DNA of 64,000 bases from Tyto alba (lineage: Eukaryota; Chordata; Aves; Strigiformes; Tytonidae): NCBI RefSeq assembly GCF_018691265.1, contig NW_024881296.1, forward strand, positions 4,239,278 to 4,303,277, written 5' to 3'. The position numbers and the translations under genes were made by a program. Positions 1 to 25,499 of the stretch are shown one piece after another. Below the pieces are notes generated by a model, which worked only from the letters and a program-made list of their open reading frames with translations, did no database searches and had not been told where the DNA came from. The stretch's first letter is position 1. Every line of letters starts with the position of its first letter.

Positions 1-254
1 CCGCCGGGGCGCTGCCGCCGCCCGGAACGAGCGGCACGGCCCCCGGGCACCCAGCGCCCGCCCCAGCCCCGCACCCGAAGTTCGGCCCGGGAGCGGGAGG
101 CCAGCCCGGAGGAGGGCGGGGGGTGAGGTCACGGCGCCCAGGCCGGGAGGGGAGCCGGGACACCGGGCGAGGCCTCCCGCCGAGGCGGCTGTTGCGCCGC
201 AGCCCCAGGCCGCCGCGCTGGGCCCGCAGCCCCGCGGCCGCCGCCCGCTCTCAC

Positions 255-323
255 CTTCAAGGATTGTGCGCTGGGCGTAGCTGGGTCGCTATCGCAGAGG
301 CGCGGGGACAGGACGGCCGCCAT
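255..323 (-). CDS. PHF10: PHF10 (BAF45A) first coding exon, partial gene
   Basis: PHF10 is the BAF45A subunit of the PBAF SWI/SNF chromatin-remodelling complex and acts in the nucleus through a SAY domain and C-terminal double PHD fingers. Only the first 23 codons are here. They run from the ATG at 321-323 to a clean AAG|GTGAGA donor (intron begins at 254) and contain the core SPRLCDSDPATPSAQS, which closely matches the N-terminus of mammalian PHF10. There is no earlier in-frame ATG in the exon; the codons just before it are GCG-rich. The rest of the gene lies left of the window. It lies in tandem, same strand, downstream of DYNLT2, as in human 6q27. Family identity is secure; the N-terminal long isoform is the one that would use this start. 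Confidence 0.88.
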
Positions 324-599
324 GGCCGCCGCCGCCGCCGGCTGGGAGAGGAGAAGCGCCGCCGCCGCTCGACCCGGCCTCGCGCCGCGCCCGGCTCCGC
401 CCCCCCTCCCCCTGCGGGGGGTGGCAACGGCCCCTACCGGCCAGCCCGCGCACGAGCGCGGCGGCTCGCGCAGCTCCTGCTCCGCCCCCCTCCGGGCAGC
501 CCGCGGCGACCCCGGCCCGCGCCGCCGGACCGGCACCCAGCCCACCCCGACGCCGCGCGGGCCCGACGCCGCCGCCCCGCCGCCGCCCCGCCGCCGCGC

Positions 600-845
600 C
601 CTCCTCCTCCTCCTCCTCCTCCTCCTCCTCCTCCTCCTCCTCCTCCTCCTCCTCCTCCTCCTCCTCCTCCTCCTCCTCCTCCTCCTCCTCCTCCTCCTCC
701 TCCTCCTCCTCCCCCTCCTCCTCCCCCTCCTCCTCCTCCTCCTCCTCCTCCTCCTCCTCCTCCTCCTCCTCCTCCTCCTCCTCCTCCTCCTCCTCCTCCT
801 CCTCCTCCTCCCCCTCCCCCTCCTCCTCCTCCTCCTCCTCCTCCT
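600..845. repeat. (TCC)n / (GGA)n trinucleotide tract, about 80 units
   Basis: The run is almost pure CTC/TCC on the plus strand. It is interrupted only by a few CCC units near 712, 724, 812 and 818. On the PHF10 sense strand it is a polypurine (GGA)n tract. Such mirror-symmetric polypurine tracts can form triplex (H-DNA), and GGA repeats can form G-quadruplex-type structures. It lies 277-522 bp upstream of the PHF10 ATG. Open frames in every direction across it are a consequence of the repeat. Confidence 0.97.
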
Positions 846-1265
846 CGGTAGCGCTTGGGCAGCAGCGCGGGGCGGAGGGGCAGCATCCCCGCGCCCCGGT
901 TGGCGCCGAGCGCCGCCGCCGCAGACCAATAGCCCCACTACTGGTCCCATCGAGCCTCCACTGCTGCCGGCAGGCCCCACTCGAGGAAAATGCTCCCACT
1001 CGCCCACAGTGGTGCTCAGCCACCAGCCAGAACGCAGCTGACATTTCGGGTAAGTTTAAGGCCCGGGGCAGGTAATGACATAACTCGCGCTTCCATCGAG
1101 GGAAACGACTGGAAATTTGCACCAATATCTACGTGTGCAAAACACGGCTTCCCTCCCGGCCACGCTTCTCCACAGATTGGCATTTCATCCAAGATGCAAC
1201 CGGGAAAAAAGGATAGCTGCCTTTTCTCACAAAAAGTGGGCTTTTAAGAAGACCAATACCTGCAA

Positions 1266-1271
1266 TTTATT
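1266..1271 (-). terminator. DYNLT2: Candidate DYNLT2 polyadenylation signal
   Basis: On the minus strand this reads AATAAA, 324 bases downstream of the DYNLT2 stop codon, so transcripts would end near 1240-1255. It is the first canonical hexamer I noticed after the stop. This would leave about 900 bp between the DYNLT2 cleavage site and the PHF10 start codon. Confidence 0.55.
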
Positions 1272-1594
1272 GTAAACGTTCGTTAACAACTCTAGGCATG
1301 CAACAGACAAGAACATTCAAAATTTTGCAAAGTTTGGCCTTACACCAGCTGCTTCAACTTCCACAGCAGAGCATTACGACAGATGAAGCCCATATGTACT
1401 CAACCATACACATTTCAAAAGCTTTTCTTGTTTTTTTGTTTTTTTTTTTTTTTTTTTGAACAGAGAAAAATGAGCAAAGTAATCTCAACTATATGGGCCA
1501 ACAGCACTAGGACAAAAATTGGTACTAAAATAATGACATTCTGAAATTTTTCAAATATGGCAGGTACTGTGATACACAAAACCACTTTAGAGTA

Positions 1595-1705
1595 TTAATC
1601 GTAGTAACAAGCCATTACCAAAGCCAGTGCAATAAATGTTTCAGTTTCACATTTTGCTGAAACCCAAGTGTCTCTCTGATCATCCCAGACACATCTGCTG
1701 GCAAC
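1595..1705 (-). CDS. DYNLT2: DYNLT2 coding exon 4 with stop
   Basis: This exon has 36 codons plus TAA, with acceptor TCCTTTAG|GTT. It encodes ASRCVWDDQRDTWVSAKCE followed by the hydrophobic C-terminal strand ending in YYD, matching the family's usual C-terminus. No frame of 60 or more residues covers it, so an ORF scan at that cutoff misses it. Confidence 0.92.
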   Translation of the reverse strand, partial: VASRCVWDDQRDTWVSAKCETETFIALALVMACYYD

Positions 1706-4700
1706 CTAAAGGAAAGAAAAGAAAAAGCCCTTTGTGAATCTATAAACAGCCTAGGTTTTATATTTTTCTTAAAAGAACACACAGCATTATATAAATACTG
1801 TTATAATTGCATTATCGGATTTAAAAGTAGTAACAACTGCAAAAAAAGTAGTGTGAACATTAGCAAGTCCTGTTTGATGACAAAATACATGCTTTTGCTT
1901 CACCGTGAAGATCCCACACCCTATTAGATCCAAAAATCTCTACACCAAAACCTCAATTCTCTCTCATGATCACTTGTTAGCACTTTAGCGTACTGTAACA
2001 GCACCCCTTCAAGAGCAACACAAATAGACATTAGTTTTGGGAACGTAGACAACTAAGAAGTCACATCCTCTGCTCCTCTACTTCCAGCTTACTCCAGTCG
2101 ACTTGTGACCATTTACGGAGCTCTCGGCTTTTTTGACAAGACTGTTTTCAAAGCTAAAAGCTGTGAATTGACTGCTGAAATAAACGTTATTCACTCAGAC
2201 AATTTCAGTAATCCGTTTTAGCCTACAGCTCCTCAGCCAAAGTACAACTTCAGAGGCAGCGTAGACAGCACCTGAAAAGTAGGCGGGTGCAGGCCCCTCA
2301 CAGACTGGCTTTATTGCTGAAGCTGACCACCTTTCAAACGTTGTTTTGCGTAACCCACTAAATACAGGTATGGTTTCATCAGGTTTTAAGAGGTGATGAT
2401 GAACACTCCTAAACAGAAGTGCTCTGACACTCAGCAAGATACCTAAAAGCGTTCTGAACGCCAATGGGAGCTTGTATTACATGTAAATTTATATACAACA
2501 TGGGAAAGTCTGGAATACTTTTCTTTTGGGTGTGACAAGTTTGGATCACTAATGTTAACGTGTAGTCCCAGGAGCATGTTTGGTGGCAGCTACAGTTTAA
2601 ACAGTTTCCATGCCTTTCCCTGCCACCCATTCCTTTCCATGCCACCCCACACTTTAACTACATGGTATTTAGCGCCAAATGTGACAACCCAACTGGAGGC
2701 CAAAATATGTTGGAAAAAGAAAATTCACTTCAGTCACGCAATTGTACTGGCACAGCATGCAGCAGAAGTAACTGGTTGACAGGGAAGAGCAGCACAGGCA
2801 GCTTACCACCATTACTGAAATCAAAAAGACAACCACCTTCTTCGCAGGGTGGGGTAGAATCACAGCAGTACCTCAAATTGTGACCCGGCATACTACTCCC
2901 CATAAAGAACCTAAAGGTTTGAAGATCACCTCAAAGTAGTTAAGCTGCTGAATGCGGATTAATGCCTTGGAGATAACATACAGTTCTAAAAATTAGTTTC
3001 AATTTGCAAAAGATACAAATAATTTGTTGACTCACATTTATTGCCTGACCTGTCTTTTCCACAATCTGTACTAATACCACGTACTTATAACGGTCAAAGT
3101 TGAATTCCTTCACAGCCTTTAATATTTCATCTGCGAGTGAAACACACAAGGAGGGACTAGAATCTCGATCATATTTGGCTTGCTGGAGTTTATTCTATCA
3201 AAAACAATTTTGAAAGATCTTAATTTTCATCCTGGTAGTCTATCCCAAAAAATGTTTTACAGTCATTTTTATTACAAGAACATTAGAAGAACTAATGAGT
3301 AGAACAGTCAATATAGATGATGCTCTCAAACAGCAAAGGCTGCACTACTTTTACTCTAAAATGTGTTATCTTTTTTTTGAAAGTGACAAATACATCCAGC
3401 CAATCTCCATTTAACAAACAAGAGTGTATTCCTCTCCATCATTTGGGCTCAGTTCATTGGAAAATAGTGCTACAAATACCTGCTCCAAATATCCAGGGCA
3501 TGGCTTCCAGATGGCAGAATTACAAGAGTTGGTTATAACTATTCAAGGTATCACTAACAGCTACATATTATCTCGAACAGCTTGTTCTTCATTTTTGCTT
3601 ATTTTTTCTGTGTGGGAGTCAGATTGACAAGGACACCAAGTATATTTTATACAGGTCCTGTGATACTGGAATAACTAATTGAAGGTATAGAATTCTACAA
3701 ATTCAGTACTGCCATAGCTCAATTTGATTTAGAAATGGTAACAGTTTAGAAAGTTTCAGCTCCACATTAACAGCACACAGTATTGACCCTGCAGAGGGCC
3801 TTCTGCACTTTGCGTTGCAAAACAGAGCACACTCACTTTACATTTGTGTGCAAAAACTTGGAAGACTGCAAAGGTTTATGTAAATGTTTAGTTTATGCAA
3901 CTCACACTGTGCCATTAACATAATCTTTGCAAGACAAGCTACTTTTGCAATAAAATTAGACAATTAAAAAAATACTATACCGTTAGTATCTCTTGAGCTT
4001 TGTCTCTTACTAAATAATCTCGAAATTTATTATGTGACTCCAGTCTGTATGTATTAGCATATCTTATCTTCGCCCTGTTAGCTTTGGATGCCAATTGCTT
4101 AGCTTCCACTGAGTCAGTAAAACACTCTTCTTCAATTGGAGCCATACCTGAAGCTTCGTAATTTGATTGTGTCCTTTTCCCCTCCATCTGTGCAAAATAA
4201 TAAAAAAGTCCACCTCACATGTCAGTATTTTAGCATTTAACAATCTCTAAGTAATACTTTATGGTGTACAGTTAAGAGGAAAAAAAAAAAAAAAAACAAT
4301 TAGTCTGGGAATATGTTACAAAAAAAAGCAGAAAAGCTAGAAAATGGGTATCTTTCCTTCTGGCTGCTTCGACACACACAAAAAAAAAAAAAAAAAAAAA
4401 AAAGAGAGAGAACAGTGGTTAACTTCCATTCAATTTTAATTTATTTTCCACCAGAATCTAAAGTGATTCTGTGATGATTCTAAGTTTGCATTGAAACTCA
4501 GTCAGACACACCATACCAGCACTCTGAATCCACTCCATTTTCCAAGTAAAAATACACCGATATTAACTCATGTCCAAGATTGTTAACTGCAACTTCAAGC
4601 TTTTCGTTCAAACAGCCTACACAAACCCAAAATATATGCTTGGTTCATTTACTACATAACTTTCCTCATCCCCATTTCTTGTGAAGCTACTAAACAAATG

Positions 4701-7106
4701 CCTTATGTATTAATGACTTAATTTGCTCTGATCTGCAAGCTTTGTAATTTTGCTTGGAACTTAAGAGTAGTGATACTTTTTATTTGTCAACAGAACTCTG
4801 AAGATCCAAGTTTTCTCCCCATCCAGCTTCTGTACCATCATTCTCTTCAACACACGTCACAAAATTTGGCCCTCTATAAATGCAAGCTGCAAGTCTGATG
4901 ATGCACACAAAAGTTGACACCTGCTGGCCTCCATGGATGGCTTACAACAAAACTGTAAAATTATAACAAAACAAGACAGAAAAAGCACATGAAACCAATG
5001 AGATCAAAACAAATGCTACAGACAGTGGTCTTCCATACCAGCTACCTCCTAACTAATCACTTTCAAGTCTTGCTGATTCTTCAGTCCCTTGCTCTTCTTC
5101 CTGACTACAGCTAGAAATTAGGTGAGAGAAGATCATCAGTGCCCTCTCAGAAGAGCAGAAAAGAGCACAAAGGTGATATAACACCACAGCGCAAGGCTTA
5201 CATGAAGAAGTATAGAAAAAAATCAGACATTTATGGATAATATTAATAAATAATTTTCCAGTGAAAGTTATCTGGAAAGATGCGCTACTCAGAGGCTCAT
5301 CAATCAGTTGGAGGAATTTGAGAATAAGGGAAGGAATGCAGTTTCTTCTCTATGAAATCACTTACATGTCAGCGCTGTCAACACTGTGGACATTACCTAC
5401 ATCTCTCCTCTGGTTCCTTACTGTTAGATAATTCTGTTAAAAACCAGGGATTTTGGCAGTCCTAGTGAAAATTGGCTGCAGGTGTTTGTTGATTCCACGC
5501 TAACAATGCAAACTCTGAATAGTACTTACACTATACTAAAAATGCAAGGAGCAAACTTATTCAAATTTAGGCTGTGAACACTCATTATCTTCTAACTGAA
5601 ACTCAGATCTATAGACTATAGCCCCTACTCGCTCACCTCAGGTCTCCTAACAGGATAAAATGCACCTCAAGTCTGCCAGCTGAGCTGCTCAAATGAGCAT
5701 CCCAATCCATGTCAGTGGAAATAAATCTGTGATAAGGGTCACAATCCAAAGAGTAATTCTTTGCTAGCATGGTTCACCATGAGTCACAACAACGTCAGCC
5801 TGTACCATTACAGATGGAAGACAATTCATGTCTATCACACATGACTTCTAACAATGGTGCTACTAACAAGTTTAATTACCATAATTAGTGACAGAATTTT
5901 TTGTAACCATTTCCTCATGTGCAAGAAGCCATTTACTAACAAGGCAACCAAAAACCCTACTGATATCTCTATACAAACAGCTAACAAATAAACCTAATTC
6001 TGTACTTCACAATACAAATACTGTGACTCCAAGTTTTAGCACAATGCTGCAATTACATTTCTGTACAATATTTGCACCCTTTGTGAAAGAATCTCTCAAA
6101 AATTCAAGAGCTGACTTTGCATTTGACTACACAAAAGCCTGTTCTTACGTTACTGGACTGTCCTAAACTGGCTTCACTTTAGGCATATGGAAGTAGGATG
6201 AGAGAAGGAAGCTTTTGTTACTTGATAGAAACACTGTTTGTTAATAAGCCCGTTTTAACAGCCGATAGTTGCTTTAAAGAAACAGTTCATGCTTATTTAA
6301 TCAGAAGAGGGCACACCCTCCTAAATTAAGAGACTTTACAGCAGCACCCCAAATTGGAAAGACTGCACCACCGAAGGGGGAGTCCACCCTCGCCTTCTTT
6401 TTACCTTCCTAAAGCTTTCACAACCTTGCCTCCCCGCGCCTGAGGCGGCTCCCCGGCTGCAAGGCGGATGCGAGCGGGACACCCGACCGAGCAGCGAGGG
6501 GACGAGCCATCCCAAACCGGAGGTAAGGCAGGCGGGAACGGCGTTTCCGATACAGGCGCACACAGGATCACGCTCACCGCCGGCGCCTCCAGTAACTGAG
6601 GGCCCCCCAGCCTCCAGTAACTGAGGGGCCCCCCAGCCTCCAGTAACTGAGGGGCCCCCCAGCCTCCAGTAACTGAGGGGCCCCCCAGCCTCCAGTAACT
6701 GAGGGGGCCCCCCAGCCTCCAGTAACTGAGGGGGCCCCCCAGCCTCCAGTAACTGAGGGGGCCCCCCAGCCTCCAGTAACTGAGGGGGCCCCCCAGCCTC
6801 CAGTAACTGAGGGGGCCCCCAGCCTCCAGTAACTGAGGGGGCCCCCAGCCTCCAGTAACTGAGGGGGCCCCCAGCCTCCAGTAACTGAGGGGCCCCCCAG
6901 CCTCCAGTAACTGAGGGGCCCCTCAGCCTCCAGTAACTGAGGGGCCCCCCAGCCTCCAGTAACTGAGGGGCCCCCCAGCCTCCAGTAACTGAGGGCCGCC
7001 GCCCGCCGCGCCCCCCCCCCAGGGCTGCCGCCCGGCCCAGGAGGCCGCTCACGCTCTCTTCATCACGCTTCCCTCCCCCGGGGGGGGCTGCTGCAGAATT
7101 CGACAT
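1595..7106 (-). CDS. DYNLT2: DYNLT2 (TCTE3), Tctex1-family dynein light chain, four coding exons
   Basis: Exons in order are 7053-7106, 3981-4187, 3036-3194 and 1595-1705, all joined in phase 0, giving 176 residues. Tctex1 light chains dimerise and bind dynein intermediate chain and cargo; mammalian TCTE3 is linked to sperm flagella and cilia. The Tctex1 domain fills roughly residues 60-176. Recognisable blocks are YANTYRLESHNKF, ADEILKAVKEFNFDRYKYVV, EKTGQAIN and a C-terminal ALALVMACYYD, each with a clear human TCTE3 counterpart. The N-terminal 18 residues come from the CpG-island exon and are the least certain part: the second exon itself begins with ATG, so a start at 4187 with a non-coding first exon is possible. 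The mammalian protein is about 20 residues longer at its N-terminus, which is not conserved here. It is divergently transcribed from ERMARD. Confidence 0.87.
3036..3194 (-). CDS. DYNLT2: DYNLT2 coding exon 3, Tctex1 core
   Basis: This exon has 53 codons with acceptor TTTTGATAG|AAT and donor AAT|GTGAGT. It encodes the best-conserved part of the domain, including LADEILKAVKEF, DRYKYVV and EKTGQAIN. Confidence 0.93.
3981..4187 (-). CDS. DYNLT2: DYNLT2 coding exon 2
   Basis: This exon has 69 codons with acceptor TTGCACAG|ATG and donor ACG|GTATAG. It contains the start of the Tctex1 domain (IRYANTYRLES and EILT). Its first codon is itself ATG and could be the true start. Confidence 0.88.
4372..4410 (+). 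repeat. Compound microsatellite (CA)n(A)n(GA)n
   Basis: A short CA run passes into about 24 A residues and then a GA run, inside DYNLT2 intron 1. The same three-part order recurs, larger, at 53211-53275. Confidence 0.9.
6585..6996. repeat. Minisatellite, 16 copies of a 25-27 bp unit
   Basis: The unit is CCTCCAGTAACTGAGG followed by G/C runs (GGGCCCCCCAG). Copies differ mainly by one or two bases in the G and C runs. Each unit contains the near-palindrome CAGTAACTG and the palindrome GGGGCCCC. It lies in DYNLT2 intron 1, about 57 bp beyond the exon 1 donor. The purine-rich minus strand (DYNLT2 sense) carries G runs that may form quadruplexes. There are no unique spacers, so this is not a CRISPR-type array. 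Confidence 0.97.
7053..7106 (-). CDS. DYNLT2: DYNLT2 coding exon 1 (proposed)
   Basis: Eighteen codons run from an ATG with a strong CACCATG context to AGAGC|GTGAGC, a good donor. The last codon is complete, so the phase matches the next exon exactly. The peptide is low in complexity (Ala/Pro/Gly then Lys-Arg-Asp-Glu-Glu-Ser) and has no recognisable homologue. Location in the CpG island supports it; transcript evidence would be needed to prove it is translated. Confidence 0.6.
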
Positions 7107-7240
7107 GGTGCAGCGCCGCTTTCCCCCAGGGCAGGGGCGGGCGGGCACAGCCACCTCTCCCCGTCCCGCTTCCGGCGGCGGGGCACGAGCCGCCTTCGCG
7201 CTCCTGCCAGGCCGGGGCTCTTCCCGCGCGAGCCGGGCGT

Positions 7241-7264
7241 GACGCTACGCGCTAGCGTAGCGTC
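7241..7264. repeat. Perfect inverted repeat, 9-bp arms, in the shared promoter
   Basis: Arms GACGCTACG and CGTAGCGTC are separated by 6 bp (CGCTAG). The centre also contains the palindrome CGCTAGCG. TGACGC motifs overlap the left arm and follow the right arm. It may be a transcription-factor site cluster or a small cruciform. Confidence 0.85.
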
Positions 7265-7421
7265 GTGACGCAGGAGGGGGCGGGGTCCAGCAGTAACGGA
7301 GGTAATGGCAGCGGGCCGGCATGGCGGGGTGGCGGATTCCGGGAATGAGATGGGGGTGGGAATGACAAGACAACGGGGGGTCGCGGCCGCCCTCGCTGCC
7401 CGGGGGAGCGCGGTAGCTGCG

Positions 7422-7502
7422 GGCTCGGCTCGGCTCGGTTCTGTTCGGTTCGGTTCGGCTCGGCTCGGTTCGGCTCGACTCGGTTCGGCTCGACTCGGCT
7501 CT
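7422..7502 (+). repeat. Pentanucleotide array (GGCTC/GGTTC)n
   Basis: There are about 16 units of CGGCT or CGGTT with scattered CTGTT and CGACT variants, in the CpG island between the two divergent genes. All six frames stay open over it, so the Ser-Arg-Ala-Glu-Pro-like and Gly-Ser-Ala-Arg-Leu-like reading frames here are not genes. Confidence 0.93.
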
Positions 7503-7650
7503 GCCACCCGGGGAAAGCCGGGGCTCGGTCACGGACTGTTCCTGAAAACGGCCGCCACCCGCTCCTGGTCTGCCCCGCTCTGCGGGGCGACTGCGGTAGT
7601 GCGCGCTTTGCGATAGCCTCCCGTCTCTGGCGGCGGAATGTGGGGGGCCT

Positions 7651-8551
7651 CAAAATAACGTGAAGGACCGAATTACCTGTTTAATGAGCATTTTTTTTTA
7701 AATTTTTAATAGCTAAGATACTCCTTATAGGAAGTGTTATACTTGTTCTGTGTTGTTACCCGTATGAATACGTAGTCTCTCCTCAAATCCCTGAACTCAG
7801 CAAGTCTGTACTGTGAGGGTCAATTCCACTACCTAATTAAGATGCAAAAATGGTTTTAACGTTAATGAAATCTTTTCCCGTTTGTTGTGATACTTCATTT
7901 TCAAACGAACTCTTGTCAGTCTTTTGTTTGATTAATGAGGAAGCATGACTATTTACTAAATCAGAAGCATTTCACTCTTTGTTATCATGAGCAGTTCTAT
8001 CTTTGCAAATTATTTAAGTTAAATGTGTGCTTTTGAATCAATCCATCCTTCTCTTTAGACTAATGTTCAGATAACACTTATGCTTAGATTGTTCTACCGT
8101 TACTACTAGTTCATACAGAATTTATGTACGTTACCTCCTCCCCCACCCCAGTGATTTGCTGGTCATAAGGACTGAAGCTCTTGGTTTTACTTGAAGTAGC
8201 ACCAGTTTCCCTGTAAACTCAGAGATTAGACAGAACAGTTATATATAAACTGGGATCTTTTGCTTCAATCTATCTTGGCATCAGTTCAGTAGATATAACC
8301 ATTCAGAAATATACCATCCTGGCATTATGCAACTAGAGCAATTCCTCCTCTCAGTTTCCACAAGGTGGTTCTGCTCAGAGCGTTCCTTTCATCATATACA
8401 TAGATAGAAGTTGCATCACAAACCTTAACAACTTGTTTTCAGATGCTGCATTACTATCTGTATATCTGTGCTTATGGGTTTACTTCAGTATTATTTTTGT
8501 TTGTTCTCATGTACTTTCTTAATGCAGGGACTTTTTGTGTGTGTGTTCTAG
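7651..8551 (+). other. Probable ERMARD intron 1, upstream of the first coding exon
   Basis: The sequence drops abruptly from GC-rich to AT-rich after about 7650 and ends in a polypyrimidine/GT-rich stretch and TTCTAG at the ERMARD coding exon. I see no coding signal or interspersed repeat in it. Confidence 0.6.
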
Positions 8552-25014
<16,463 letters not shown>

Positions 25015-25292
25015 ATTAAATGGGTTTAAGATTATTTGGACATTGCTATATCTTAAGAGTTCTGGAGTCTTCAAATTTGCCAAATCTAATACAAAGACAA
25101 ACTTCATCAGTCATTGTCAAATTTTACATGAAAAATTTAGTCTTTTTATTAGAAAATGGCTTTGAGACTAGAGTCGAATGATTAAGCTTCCAAAGAATGG
25201 ACTGGTTACCAAACCCAGTGAAAAAGATTTATTGTGAGCTAAATGTTGAGGATGCAAGTTCTACTTTAAGTGTATTATGTGTTTTGTAGCTT

Positions 25293-25294
<2 letters not shown>

Positions 25295-25329
<35 letters not shown>
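25295..25329 (+). repeat. 35-base T run in ERMARD 3' UTR
   Basis: This is an unbroken T run 281 bases after the stop codon and about 40 bases before the first poly(A) signal; it would be a U35 tract in the mRNA. Confidence 0.92.
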
Positions 25330-25331
<2 letters not shown>

Positions 25332-25369
25332 TTTTCTATTATGCTGAAAATACCAAAGAAAAGATTGTG

Positions 25370-25375
25370 AATAAA
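25370..25375 (+). terminator. ERMARD: ERMARD poly(A) signal, proximal
   Basis: AATAAA lies about 356 bases after the stop codon, predicting cleavage near 25390. Confidence 0.65.
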
Positions 25376-25466
25376 AGCTTTGGAAAATTTTAAATCCAAA
25401 AAGTCATTTTTTACTTTAAAATATACTGGAAATAATGTCAGGCACTGTAATCAACAGGTTAAGAAG

Positions 25467-25472
25467 AATAAA
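25467..25472 (+). terminator. ERMARD: ERMARD poly(A) signal, distal
   Basis: A second AATAAA is followed by a GT-rich stretch (GGTTGTCC, GTGGTTCTTG), the usual downstream element. It may be an alternative or the main site. Confidence 0.55.
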
Positions 25473-25499
25473 GGTTGTCCACTGTGGTTCTTGTTATTA

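Larger units (their letters stand above)
1..1100 (-). promoter_or_regulatory. PHF10: CpG island and promoter region of PHF10
   Basis: The stretch is very GC- and CpG-rich and surrounds the PHF10 start codon on the minus strand. Upstream of the start it has a (CGG)5 run directly before the ATG, a long TCC tract, an E2F-like TTGGCGCC at about 900-907 and a CCAAT box at 926-930 that could bind NF-Y in either orientation. No TATA box is evident, as is usual for CpG-island promoters. The transcription start cannot be fixed from sequence, so the TCC tract may lie in the 5' UTR or in the promoter. Bases 1-254 are the start of PHF10 intron 1. Confidence 0.65.
7107..7650. promoter_or_regulatory. Bidirectional CpG-island promoter of DYNLT2 and ERMARD
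   Basis: This GC- and CpG-rich block separates the leftward DYNLT2 start from rightward ERMARD. It has paired TGACGC (CRE-half-site-like) motifs at 7240-7245 and 7266-7271 flanking an inverted repeat, and a pentanucleotide array at 7422-7502. The non-coding first exon of ERMARD should lie here, since its first coding exon starts exactly at an acceptor site at 8552. Possible donors such as GGAG|GTAATG near 7301 cannot be ranked from sequence. Confidence 0.7.

Noticed and set aside
123..1125. Five long reading frames on both strands encoding runs of Pro, Leu, Arg, Glu or Gly
   Set aside because: They exist only because a triplet repeat cannot contain stops; the only coding piece supported by homology is the 23-codon PHF10 exon.
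6585..6996. Regularly spaced repeat that might suggest a CRISPR array
   Set aside because: Copies abut directly without unique spacers, and the setting is a vertebrate intron.
7049..7653. Overlapping frames on both strands across the pentanucleotide array
   Set aside because: The repeat has no stop in any frame and the peptides match no family; the DYNLT2 exon lies just left of them in another frame.
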